DNA from: Phoma sp. XZ068
Taxonomy: Eukaryota > Ascomycota > Dothideomycetes > Pleosporales > Didymellaceae
Length of the DNA stretch: 64,000 nt
Reading direction: 5' to 3'
Assembly: GCA_004835665.1 (NCBI GenBank)
Contig: RBKR01000012.1
Coordinates: 930,001-994,000, forward strand
Shown here: positions 1 to 10,468 of the stretch, in pieces
Position numbering within the stretch: the stretch's first letter is position 1
How the letters are laid out: every line of letters starts with the position of its first letter
Program-made: the position numbers and the translations under genes
Notes under the pieces: model-generated
Told to the model about the DNA's origin: nothing
What the model saw: the letters and a program-made list of their open reading frames with translations, nothing else
The model's database searches: none

Positions 1-253
1 TGGTGCTTGATACGACATGACCAACCATGATGCCGCGACTCTTCTTGCTCTTTTTGAGCTTCATGTCGGCGTCTTCGGCGGCCGCGACAGCAGCGACTTC
101 CTATGTTGTGTCAGAACGGGCAGCTCACTCAGGACAGCTTCTGTATCGTACGTCTCGTTTCTTCCTCTCAACTTCTTCGTAGTGCAGAGCTGCTCCGGCC
201 ATCTGCGATTTCTCGGCGTCCGCGTCCGTGACGTCGTACGCACCTCGACCCAT
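1..253 (-). CDS. 5' end of an unrecognised gene (cut by left edge)
   Basis: The ATG is at 253-251. Exon 1 (253-152, 34 codons) begins MGRGAYDVTDADAEK and ends in KKRD. A 51-nt intron (151-101) has a GTACG donor, a CTGAC branch and an ATAG acceptor, and the frame then stays open to base 1 with an Ala/Glu stretch followed by a basic KLKKSKKSRG segment. The charged, low-complexity composition and lysine cluster would suit a nuclear or nucleic-acid-associated protein, but I do not recognise the family. Most of the gene lies outside the window. The intron and continuous frame make it likely real. Confidence 0.6.
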
Positions 254-1080
254 CTCTGGAGGTCTTCGTTATGAGTGCAGGGGCGCGAGATGGCAGCGTG
301 TGCACCTATGTACCCGATAAAAGTGGAAGGAGGTGCAGGAGACAGTGCCTTGGTGTGGAGAATAGTTGTACGCTGTAGAAGGAATGTTTACGCCAGCTCT
401 TCTGTTGGAGCTAAAGCTGTCCTCATGGTGAGGAGGCAGCTAGAATTTGCACCTACTTTCACCTCAAGGGGTTATTGACAGGAGAGAGTGTGTGTTCAAA
501 GAGAAGGACATGCTGTGCGTCAAGGAGAGAGGCTATAATGTTTTGAGTGCTTTTATGGTGGGTATCGCAGTGGAAGTGGAGTGGAGTGGAGTGGAGTGGT
601 TTAGAGAAAGGAGGAAGGAGCCGTTCTAGCGACCATCACGGTGGCCGACGAGAGAGTAGCAGAACAGTGAGAAAAAGAGAATCCAGAATCGGCACTTGAA
701 TGCATCCCTGGAACTTTAGTCTGTGTTGCCCCTGATGCTGAATGCGAGCTGTAAACTTCTGGTCATGGTTACTGACTTGGGAGAGTGACTGGTGTTGGAG
801 TAGAGGAAAAGGAAGGAGCTATCCAGACATCGTCCGATCGTCCAGTGGGGGAGGACAAGATGAAAGTGACAAACGTAAATGCGAAATATATGAAAAATGG
901 ATATGCGAATTCTAGGTGCGTAGTTCTCAACTCGAGTGCCTGACTGTTAGCATGTGTATGCTCACAAACTTCAGCTGCAGAGTGACATTGTCACGCCAGG
1001 CTCGAGCCAATTCAATAACAAACGAAATGGTACACCTGAGCCAGTATTTACACGTGATAAGTCATCCTCCACCCGCCTCT
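254..1080. other. intergenic, upstream of the 253 gene and downstream of the NDUFS4-like gene
   Basis: No supported gene. Short open frames here have no splice logic or family resemblance. The stretch holds the promoter of the left-edge gene, the 3' side of the complex I gene and a pentanucleotide repeat at 575-599. Confidence 0.6.
575..599. repeat. (AGTGG)5 microsatellite
   Basis: Five perfect tandem copies of AGTGG in non-coding sequence. A likely length-polymorphic marker with no evident function. Confidence 0.9.
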
Positions 1081-1846
1081 TTACTTTGTCCTGATCTGCT
1101 TCAACTTGCCGGGGACGTGTGTGAAGTTGTTTGCGTATGCCTTGGGAACGAACTTGCGCACGTTGGGCTCCTGGACAAAGTACTCGTAGCCCTGCTTGTT
1201 AGCAAAGTTGATGGCATCCTCCTTTGACTTGAACTGGATTCGGTGGCCGTTCATGAAGTCGGCAGACGATTGCCAGCCCATGAGGGGGTTCTCCCAGCGG
1301 TGGCCCTTGGCGAGGACATCCCAGTCCATGAGCCAGTATTCCGATGTCCAGCTTCCTGACTGTGTGGCATCCTTTGCGGGCTTGTAGATGCTGTAGGCGA
1401 GATCAGAACTGACTGTAAAGTGCCTCTTGGTGTGGGCTACCTACCGAACTTGGCGGGCCTGAAGATCGACGGGCGCACCGGACAGAACAGCAGCAGCTAC
1501 GCTCTCGCCAGGCTCGCTGCCGTCCATGACACGCTTAGGAACGGGCGAGAAGTTGCTGCAAGCTTCATTAGCGAGCTCGTGATTGGCTGCACTTGTGGTT
1601 CACGCACGAGGTTCGGTAGTCGATAGCCACGTTGTAGTCTGGGGCGTGCCTCAAGCTCGCAGAGGGGCTTTCCTTGCTGATCTGGGTGGATTCGCTCTTG
1701 AGGGGGACGGCGGGCGCATCTTCTGGGGTGGTCTTGGAGTCGTTGGTGGCGTATGTGCGGTATGCGGGGGCGAGCACGCGTGTCGACGAGGGTCGCAGGG
1801 CAGGTGCGAGCAGGCGGGAGCCAATTGACCGGGGCAGGGCAGACAT
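1081..1846 (-). CDS. NDUFS4: NADH:ubiquinone oxidoreductase 18/21-kDa subunit (NDUFS4-like), complex I
   Basis: Accessory subunit of mitochondrial complex I on the matrix arm, needed for assembly and stability. Three exons: 1846-1608, 1555-1445, 1390-1081, with introns of 52 and 54 nt, giving 219 residues. The N-terminus is rich in Arg, Ser and Ala and reads as a mitochondrial presequence ending near RTYATN. The conserved ETC_CI_21 core follows: SGAPVDLQAR, then IYKPAKDATQSG, then MDWDVLAKGHRWENPLMGW and QSSADFMNG, ending in a basic KLKQIRTK tail. The length matches the fungal family. Only 248 bp separates it from the divergent ATP17 gene. Confidence 0.95.
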
Positions 1847-2094
1847 TATGGCGGTTGTGGTGCTGTGGACGGCGTGGACGGTGGTGGTGATGTCGACGGA
1901 TGTTGAAGCTGGGCCGGCAATGCGCCTTGGCGGAAGATGCCGCGCGCAGAACTCGCAGCTTTCGCCTCGATAACCTCACCGACCTACGACCCCCCATCTC
2001 GACCCCATCGTCTTGCCAGCCCAAGTACGCTCCCCGCAGAGAAGCCGCCCACCGCCCGCGCCCAATTGGTGCTAATTGACTCCCAGCCGTCAAG
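1847..2094. promoter_or_regulatory. shared divergent promoter of NDUFS4-like and ATP17
   Basis: 248 bp between the start codons of two divergently transcribed genes for mitochondrial oxidative phosphorylation. Co-regulation is inferred from the arrangement; I did not identify a specific binding motif. Confidence 0.5.
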
Positions 2095-2815
2095 ATGAGC
2101 TTCATCCAGCGTCGCGCCCTCTCCACCCTGATCCCCCCCAAGGTACGCATCCACACCCACCGCCCGCAGCACCCACAGTACTGACTCGGCCCTCTAGATC
2201 GCATCTCCCAATGTAAGAGCCCTTCCTGAATAGCCTCCGACGGCTCCGATGGCCGCACGCCGCCTTTGCGCCCCTCTGCACGAATCGTACCTCAACGCAG
2301 CGCAACTCAACACAACGCCATGCACCCGCTACTTCAGCAGCATCAACCACGAACACCGCCTGCGCACACGCTCCACCCGGTCGACGAACATTGGGCTAAC
2401 ATGCTTGAAGGCTATCGGCGCATCCCCCAATGCTGTCCGCATGCAGAAGGTCGTGAGCTTCTACGAGAAGCTCCCCCGTGGTGCTGCTCCTGAGGTCCAG
2501 GCCAAGGGTCTTCTCGGACGCTACCAGAAGAAGTACATGGGCAAGAACGCCTCGGGCAAGCGTACGTCACACTTGGACATGGTGCAGCATTTTTGATGTT
2601 CCTGGTGCAGGAACGCAATGCTGCTCTGCCAATGCCGTCTACACCCACAGTCTCGCTGACCAAGTCTCCAGCCCTCGTCCACATCATCGGCGCCCTCATC
2701 GCCCTCGGCTACGCACAGAACTACTACTTCCACCTGCGTATGTCCTCGCACCGCTGCTATCAAGACGACACGACTGACAGTCACAGGCCACCACAAGAAC
2801 AACGTCCACCACTAA
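2095..2815 (+). CDS. ATP17: mitochondrial F1Fo ATP synthase subunit f
   Basis: Membrane (Fo) subunit f of ATP synthase, near the peripheral stalk base in the inner membrane. Five exons: 2095-2142, 2198-2212, 2411-2561, 2672-2737, 2787-2815, giving 102 residues. It begins MSFIQRRALSTLIPPK; a 15-nt micro-exon (2198-2212) supplies IASPN; then AIGASPNAVRM, VVSFYEKLPRG, a single membrane span VHIIGALIALGYAQNYYFHL and an RHHKNN tail. All of this matches fungal subunit f in order and length. The intron after the micro-exon is 198 nt, unusually long for this window. Confidence 0.93.
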
Positions 2816-3649
2816 GCGCACCTCACCCATGATTCGATCTGAGCGTTACGGTTGGGATGTGTAAATATAGATGTAGTTGATCAATCAAGATCTAGCCAAA
2901 GCAGCCAGTTGCGTTTCTAGAGTTCGTGAGGACACCCATGCACAGCTGGATCGAGTTGGAGTTGGAGTTGGAGTTTAACGTGTGACGAAAAGCAAACCTC
3001 GATGAGCTACAGGTTGTTCAGCTTGAGCAGTCGTGACTGCATGCAGACCGAGTGCTGTGGCACATATAGATTGATGCTCGGCCTGTCTGCCGGCTATGGC
3101 GAGCAGCGAGTTTACTGAGTTCGTTGCGGTTCTGCGCCTAAGCCACGCCCTCACCCTGCTGTAATGCCTTCACGCGAAGCCTCTCTCATAGGCAGTGTGT
3201 GAGTGTGAGCGTGAGTCATCTGTGGGTGGCCGTGACGTGCTCCCAAAAGCACATCCGGGGACCCTTCCCGCGTGAAGGCAAGGACAAAGCCCACTGCCAA
3301 GCCTGCCGCCTCACGACCTGGCATTGAAACAGCCACGGCGACCTCCTAAACCGCACCACCTCCGCGACCCGCCCAAACCACGCAAGGGCTTCTCTCCCCT
3401 CCATCGCACTCCCGGACGAAGCCACGAGCCGTTCGGCGACATCACGCGACTGCGACTGAGCCTCTCTCCCCGACCGCAACCAGCTCGAGCGACGGCACCG
3501 CGACGCCGACACCTCCGCATTCGCCGCGACAGCAGCCCGGCTCGCAGACGACGTTTCTGCGGAAGCGCCCACTTGAACCTCGTGGCGACTTGTAGCATCT
3601 GACCCTAGGTGAATACATTTCCGCTTTTCCCTCCCTCCCCGCGCGTCAC
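2816..3649. other. intergenic, 3' of ATP17 and 5' of the large disordered-protein gene
   Basis: No gene seen. A short direct repeat, (GAGTTG)x3 plus a partial copy, lies at 2953-2976. The C-rich stretch from about 3300 to 3640 probably holds the promoter and 5' UTR of the next gene. Confidence 0.6.
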
Positions 3650-6600
3650 ATGGAGCATGACGGCCGATCCGGACACGACGCACCTCAGTCGGCGTCGCCA
3701 GCTCCCTCCTCCACCCACCATGCAGAGCGCCAGTCTAACAGCACATCTTCGCCTGCGACAGTTCCGGAAACTGTTATGGCAGAGCAGGTCACCAACGATG
3801 TGGTAAAGGAAGCACAGTCGGTGGGACGCCCTGCGCCCATCGACGATACTGCGTCAGCTACCAACTCCTCCGCCGCCAACGGCGAGCCGCCCTCGGGCCC
3901 AGCGACCGCGAACACCACCCCTTCTGAAGCTCCTGCTGCCCCAACGAATGCGACGACGACAGACTCAGCCCCGGCTGCAGGCGCACAACCTTCGGCGAAC
4001 GGCACCGCTCAGACGGCGACAGTAAGTGCGGAGGGTACTGTGGTCTGGGTTTTCACTAAAGATACTAGACATCCAACAATGTGAAGCAGTCACTCCTAGC
4101 ACCCAAGGACGCTGGCGAAGCGCTGCAGAATGGCGATTCAGCCGAGCAGTCTGGCGCAGAGTCTGTGCACGTCAACGGCGAAGCAGTCAGTGGCTCTGAT
4201 ACAGACATTAGTCGCCCTGGTAGTGTGGACCCATCAAAGCAAGACACTGGGCACGCGCGGACAAGCTCGTTGAAGAAACCTGCAGCTTTCAAGTCGGTCT
4301 CTGTGACGAAGAGTTTTCTCGCCAAATCGGCCGCCTCGACCCCTTCAGCCTCCCCGGGCCTGAAAGCGGCACCCGCAGTACAGCCTCCTACACCGTCTCT
4401 GTTGACCGCGAAGCCCCGCCTTGTAGCCAAGTCTGGCACCGCGAACACTCCACGAGCTCTGGGAAACATGAACGGCGCTGGATCGGGGCCGGACGCAAGC
4501 AAGGTGTGGAACAAGAACCAGCCGGTGCCACCAGCACCACCAAAGCAATACACAGATGAGGAGCTTAAGCAGCAATACGGTATCCATCTTGCGACACGTC
4601 TGCCCATGGATGAAGGTGGAAAGGAAGCAAAATGGGCTGATATCGACGATGACGATGGCGATTGGGCTCCCGACACCGTGGAATGGATGGACGGCACGAA
4701 ATCGTCCCTTACAGCTCCAGAGAACCAGCCGCCGCCAGTTGAAGAACCCCCGAAACCCATCATTCTCGCAAAATCTGAAGCAGCCGCCGCCGACACTCTG
4801 AAGCCCGCACCGTCTGCAGCCACAAGCGCGCCAAAGACAAGCGTAACAGGCGGGCCAAAGACCATTTTGAAACCCGGAGGACACGCGCAGTCGGGTGCTA
4901 CGAAATCCAGCCTGGTTTTGAAAGGTCAACCGGAGAAGCCCACCCTTGTCGCCAAACCCTCCACGGGCGCCCCCTCCAAGTCTCCATGGGCTCCTCTGCC
5001 TCCTGTCGAGAAGGTCTCTCCGATCCAGGTTAACCCGCCCATGCAACAGCAGCATACAAGCCACCGTTTCTCCACACAGGATCAACGAGCGTATGAGCCT
5101 ATGTCCCATCACGGCAGAGAAATTGCTCCCGATGACTTCAACCGCACGTGGCGTGAAGAGCGAGGCGGGCGTGAGCTGTTCAACTCCCAGAACGGTCGTT
5201 ATGAGCCTGTTAACGATGCACGTCGCGGCTCTTTCCGGGATTCTGGCTACAGACAGCAACCGCACCCATCTTTACTGCAGAGACCATCGAACGACGGCCC
5301 AGCGGAGCCTTCATCTGCCTTCCAGACTTCCAGGTCCAGTGCGGATATGCCATCTTGGGGCAGGAGACGGACCTCTTCTAATGTCAGTGGAGGACCCGGA
5401 CGACGTATGTCGTTCGACCGGCGTGGCCCAGAGTTCCCCAATGTTATTGTGGATGAAGATCAGCAAACCTTGCCCTCCGTCAATGGAGCAGAGATTGACA
5501 CATCGCGTCAGTCATCGCTCGCCCAAGCAGCGTCACCCAACCTGACTCAAGCGCATCCAGTTGCGCCTCAACATGTCGCCCCTGCAGCTCCTACCATAGA
5601 AGACCAGGTAGAAGTACAAAAGCGCATGATGGCGGACAAGATCGAGCGCGCTCGACTCAAGAAACAGCAGCAACTGGAAGCTGAGAAGAAGGAAGAGGAG
5701 GAAAAGAAGGCCCGTATTGCGAAGCGTCTTGCAGCTCTCGGGGAGGCACCAAAAGCAAAGTCGAGCGAAAAGTCTCCATCTCCTGCGGTCGGACGTTCTC
5801 CGCAGAAAGTGGATGCTGCTCTTGCCCCCGTGCAATCGCCACCGAAGCCACCTGTGCCTGCACACGACGGCGAGGTTGCTCAGTACGGCATGATGAAGGT
5901 TCACCAGCCCCACCCAGTGAAGAAGCCGTCGTCAGAGTCCCAATCGGCAAAGCCTGTCGAATCTCAGTCAAACGCACATGCAGATAACCCGGTCAGGCTG
6001 CCAATATCGTTGGATCAGCCATCCGTGCTGCCGTTTGACTCTAATCGTGACCACGCGAAGAAGGCAACAGAACATTCACGTTCGCTAGCGGAGGGCGCGA
6101 TTTCACAAGGCTCAAAGTCAACGCAACCTGGTTGGCAGCCCGGCTCTGGCTCTCAGACTCGGGGAGGTTGGACTTCACAAGTCTGGGGTTCGGCGCAGAC
6201 AAGAGATCGCAACCTTGGAAACGGCACCTTCGACTCAGGTTTCAATCGCGGTCAGCCTCGACCTGGTACGCAGCAACAATTACCTGCGCAGCCTTCTCCT
6301 GCATCGATCGCGCCCATTGGTGTGGATCCTGCGGCGCCAGCTCCCTCACACATAGTCAAGATGCCGCTCTCCTCGCAGCCGCTGCAACCCCAGTCCCGGC
6401 AGTTGCCAGCGCAGACGGCGCCTGGCCCGATCGCACCGCCGGCAGAGAATAAATGGGGAAACTTCGCGGCCCATATCTCCCGCGACGATGCGAACATGGT
6501 GGTCAAGGCCCGTCAGGATCGTGAGCGCATGGGTGGTGACACATTCCGACCGGAGCTACGCGAAACATATAAGGACCAGCGTGGCAAGGCCCAGACAATG

Positions 6601-7794
6601 GTTCACAGCAAGGTTGCTGGAAACGCCAGTTTGGACAGTGGCGTGAGTGCTAGAGTGTCTCCTGCCGGCTCTGAGCTCAAGCTGCGTGATGAAGCCATGA
6701 AACCCTCGCACGACGCCTCTTCGCCGCAGCAACCTGTGGTTCAGGGCACTCCTCTCCAGCAAACAGGTGGCTCTCGCTCCTCGCGCTTCTTCCCTCGGCA
6801 GATCGAGACAACCTTCCAGGCCCCGGTGAATGCATCAAGCAAGGCCGACTCTCCACCCCCTCCCCCAGAGACTGAGAGTCATCCTGTGTTTGCTGGCAGC
6901 GCCATTGGCCATCCGCTAGTGAAACTCCCGAGGCCTTCACCTGTTGTTCGTCTGCCCAAGCCAGCTCAGGAACTGGTAGACGCTCCTGTCAGTATGCCTC
7001 CACGTGGATACCACGGACCAGGCGCACGCCCTCTGGCTATGAACCCTGAGTGGCAAGCCCGGTTCAACAAGCTTCTTGACAAGCCCGCTGCTCCTGATGC
7101 AGCACCGCACGCTAGGCCTGTCGCTGCAATTCCGGTCGCAGTACCTGTGAAGCCGAGCGCCCTCGCTGTCGCCTCTTCCAGTAAGGCCTCTCTCGATGTC
7201 CGAGGCACCGCAGGGTCTGCGACTGTCTCTTTACCTAGCGCTGTAAGCAGTAAAACTCCTGGAACCGATTACAACCGCGGTACTTTCACACGTGATGGCA
7301 CTGCTGCGTTGTTTGAGGACAGGGAGTTTGGATCACTTCCTACTGTCAGACTGGCAAAGGTACCTCACCTTAGCGCCAACGAACCCGCCATTACCCTTCC
7401 CAAGGACGATGTCTATATTCGCCTCATCAGGAAGGAGAATCCGTTCACCACTAAGAGACTGGACGCCTTCGACTTCGGTGCCGGTAATGAGATTGATGTG
7501 GTCATTCGCCTAGCCAGCATGAGGACACCCATTACCAAGACGATGCCAAAGCCGCGTCGTGGGAAGGGCAACGGACCCTACAGCAAGCCCAAGCGCAACG
7601 GCGCTCCCCCCGGGCCCCAGAACGGCGGCGCAAGGGACCGCCCGCGCAAACCATCGCAGCAAGGACAAGCAGGGCGCACCAACAGCTCCCCTAGGGTCAA
7701 CCTGCCCACCGCATGGCCTGCCAACAGCCGTCCTGCCGCACCTCCCACGCGCGAGTCTTGGGCTCAGCGTGCTGCAGCTGCCCCGGTGCACTAG
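3650..7794 (+). CDS. large intrinsically disordered Pro/Ser/Ala-rich protein
   Basis: Two exons (3650-4021, 4069-7794; 47-nt intron, GTAAGT/ACTAG) give 1365 residues. Most of the chain is low-complexity Ser/Pro/Ala/Gln sequence with no transmembrane span. Two islands stand out. Residues about 285-330 hold YTDEELKQQYGIHLATRL followed by an acidic WADIDDDDGDWAPDTVEW block. Residues about 635-690 form a highly charged Lys/Glu helix, probably coiled coil, starting near VEVQKRMMADKIERARLKKQ. The C-terminus is RG/KP-rich and ends near RESWAQRAAAAP. The acidic WAD block recalls fungal and metazoan RNP-associated scaffold proteins, but I cannot name the family; a cytoplasmic mRNP role is only inference. 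Confidence 0.85.
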
Positions 7795-8623
7795 GCTCCA
7801 GATGAGACCTAGTCAACCGTGGTGCCTCACCAACCACCCCTGGTAAATCCGGCGTCTCGCATCTTGTGTCCGTTTGTCGAATTGGACATGTTGCAACGGA
7901 ATCATCGGTCGCTATCGGACATTCGATATATCGCCTGCCCAACACGGCAGGCTTGTCATAACATGATATTACGGAGTGTACTCGGTTGTTTTGGGATTCA
8001 TTGTTCTCCAGACAGCGTGTCATGTTAGATTCTTACTTTTCTTCATAGCAGTACATACTGCGGCTCTTGGACTACAACGCTTTGGTGGCACCCAAAGTCG
8101 CTCCTCTGCGACCCTTCTTTCTGCCTTCATCACATCATGAACTCGTCTACTCTGGCCACGGCGCAGGACGCGGATGTCATGATTGATGAAAGCTACATGC
8201 GAAATGCGATGGAATGCGGATAGATACTTGTACTGCGAATAATACCGATGCAAATACTTCATTGATAAGCCTGTTGTTCTGATGTACTTGCCCGTGAATT
8301 GGCCTTGCGTCACAACCACCCAAATCTTTCTCGCCCACCACGAGGGAATACAGACGCGAATGACTTGCTACACAACTAGATTAGGGCATTGCTCTGTCCG
8401 CAAGAAAAGCTCCATCGTACGATCTACTCTCTTTGCTTTCCAACCAAAGATGACAAATTCTAAACGCCGAAGCATGTAGCCGGGAGAGCATTTAACCATG
8501 ATGCAATCCAAGACCCTTCGCAGCGTCAGCACCATCAGCAAAACACACTACGATTTATAACATCACAATCAGTAAATCATATATAAGATACCCTTCATTA
8601 AACATTGGAATAGTTTCCAGGCA
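7795..8623. other. intergenic
   Basis: No gene seen between the 3' end of the large disordered-protein gene and the SRPBCC gene. Short open frames on both strands lack family resemblance. Confidence 0.6.
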
Positions 8624-9308
8624 ATGCAAACCTCATTCCCATCCACCCCCCATTCCCCCTTCTCCCAGACCATGTCCTCCCAACCCTCCATCATCTTCCC
8701 CTCCCACTTCGCCCCGGGCACAACAGACAACTTCTTCAGCAACGAAATCATCGCCACTGGCATCTCGGCCACGCAAATCTGGGCTCACCTCGCCGACGTC
8801 ACCAAATGGGAATCCTACTACAAGAACTGCGCGCACGTCACCGCGCCCGAAGAGGGCCCGCTGCTGCTCAAGGGCCGGATGTTCAAGTTTGCCACGTTTG
8901 GGTTTCCGCCGCTTACGTGCGTGGTGAAGGAGAGTGTGGAGCCGTCGAACAGGCGGGAGGGAAGGCTGGCGTGGTATAGTGATTTAGGCGATGGGCGGGA
9001 GGTGTATCATGCATGGCTTGTGCAGGATCTTGAAGGGGGAAGGGTGAGGGTGCTAACGCAGGAGAGTCAGATTGGGGCGGTGAGTTTTGCCTTCCTCCTT
9101 GGTAGCTGAAGGGTTATGGGTGTGGCTGACGACATAGATTTTTGCGGAGTGGCGCGTGCAGAAGCCGAATAAGTTTCTGCTGGGGCATCAGGATTGGTTG
9201 GAGGGGTTGGTGAGTAAGATCCGTGGCGAGGAGATTGGAGAGACGAATTTGGAGGCGATTGGGTTTCCTGTTCGACAGCTTGGCGAGACGGAGGTGAGGA
9301 AGGCGTAG
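8624..9308 (+). CDS. SRPBCC/START-like hydrophobic-ligand-binding protein
   Basis: Two exons (8624-9079, 9138-9308; 58-nt intron) give 208 residues. The layout is that of the polyketide cyclase/START-like (SRPBCC) fold: an early helix ATQIWAHLADVTKWESYYKN, mid-strand GPLLLKGRMFKFATFGFPPL, YHAWLVQDLEGGRVRVLTQE, and a long C-terminal helix after IFAEWRVQKPNKFLLGHQDW. These proteins bind hydrophobic small molecules in a cavity; the ligand is unknown. The first ATG (8624) is used; a second in-frame ATG at 8672 (MSSQPS) would trim 16 residues without touching the domain. No signal peptide is evident. Confidence 0.8.
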
Positions 9309-9351
9309 TGTGCAGATAGGAGCCCTTAACTTGCCTTCCTGGCAGGGTTGC

Positions 9352-10134
9352 TCAATGATGGAATACTGGTTCTCCGTCCATGAATTGCCCATTGCCATGC
9401 CACTGGGCAAATATATCTTGTTCATCCGTGATCACCGAGGAAGGTACAATGGGTACATATCCGTCCCTGATGTAGTGTCTGTGTGGCGGGACGTCCTGGC
9501 AATGGCAGGGTCCACCGAAGTAGTGGTTTCGACAGTTAACTTCGTGTTGCAGTGCCTCCCCCGGTGCGTGCTCGAAGAGCTGCAATTCCAACGCTGAGTG
9601 CTGCAAAGGGGGCTGCTGCTGATCCCAAGCATAGGGCTGTGTGAAATTGTAGGCTCCGCACACCGATAGCGGAGGCATATGCGTGCACTGGCAACGTTGA
9701 TCGGGGTGGTGACTGCAGGGAAGTTCGCGGTCGAACTGAGAGCTCTGAGTGAGTGGTTGCTGTCTTGATGATGATGGGTATGAGATCTGCTCTTGCGTGG
9801 GTGGATACTGCTGGTGTGGAGGGACAGGGCACCAGTCAACGGGGTTTAGGTCTGCTGGGTTTGCATGAGCTCTTGAAAAGGTTGCAATGCCCTCTTCACT
9901 CTGAGGCAATGAACGGTTGCGCGAGCCCAGGTGAGGGTAAAGATCTTGCATTGTTTGTTGGAGTAGATTTCCATCAGAGGGCGGCAATAAACCGTTCTGG
10001 GTGGACATTGCTTGGGTTGTTGTGGTCTCTTGAGCTGGTATATCTGGTGTGCTTTTGGCACCTGGCGCAAGTGTCATGGCTGACGACTTGCTCATGATAG
10101 CAGCAAAGTCGAAAAGGAAGTCAAGAGCATTCAT
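9352..10134 (-). CDS. orphan hypothetical protein with Cys/His-containing C-terminal half
   Basis: One uninterrupted 260-residue frame from an ATG at 10134, convergent with the SRPBCC gene (44 bp between stops). The N-terminal half is Gln/Pro/Ser-rich; the C-terminal half carries two small Cys/His patches, CSHHPDQRCQC and CRNHYFGGPCHC, plus aromatic residues. These could bind metal, but spacing does not match a zinc-finger family I know. No signal peptide or membrane span. Support is limited to frame length and composition, so a chance frame is possible. Confidence 0.45.
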   Translation of the reverse strand: MNALDFLFDFAAIMSKSSAMTLAPGAKSTPDIPAQETTTTQAMSTQNGLLPPSDGNLLQQTMQDLYPHLGSRNRSLPQSEEGIATFSRAHANPADLNPVDWCPVPPHQQYPPTQEQISYPSSSRQQPLTQSSQFDRELPCSHHPDQRCQCTHMPPLSVCGAYNFTQPYAWDQQQPPLQHSALELQLFEHAPGEALQHEVNCRNHYFGGPCHCQDVPPHRHYIRDGYVPIVPSSVITDEQDIFAQWHGNGQFMDGEPVFHH

Positions 10135-10468
10135 AATGGAAAAGGTATGTGAAAAAGCAACCTGTGAGAGAAAACGAGGAGTCTACCAAGGAGGACGAGT
10201 GGCAATGCAGAGACGGTACCCTCAAGGCGAACGTCAAGTCGAGGAGACGTTGTTGTTGAGTCGAATCATGCTTAAAAACGTATGTTACAGCGCCGTAGCA
10301 TACATCACGGGTGTAACAAAACACGTCCTGGCTTCCACCTACCAGCAACTGCCTAGTCAGGTACATTGCGTACGAACACTGCCTCAAGAAGGAACACCGA
10401 TATCGGGTTACCTGCAGATAATTGACTTGTGCAGCTTACGCTGTAGCTCTAAGATTGATCATCCCGCT
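10135..10468. other. intergenic
   Basis: 334 bp between the start of the orphan gene and the 3' end of the fused biotin gene. No gene seen. Confidence 0.6.
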
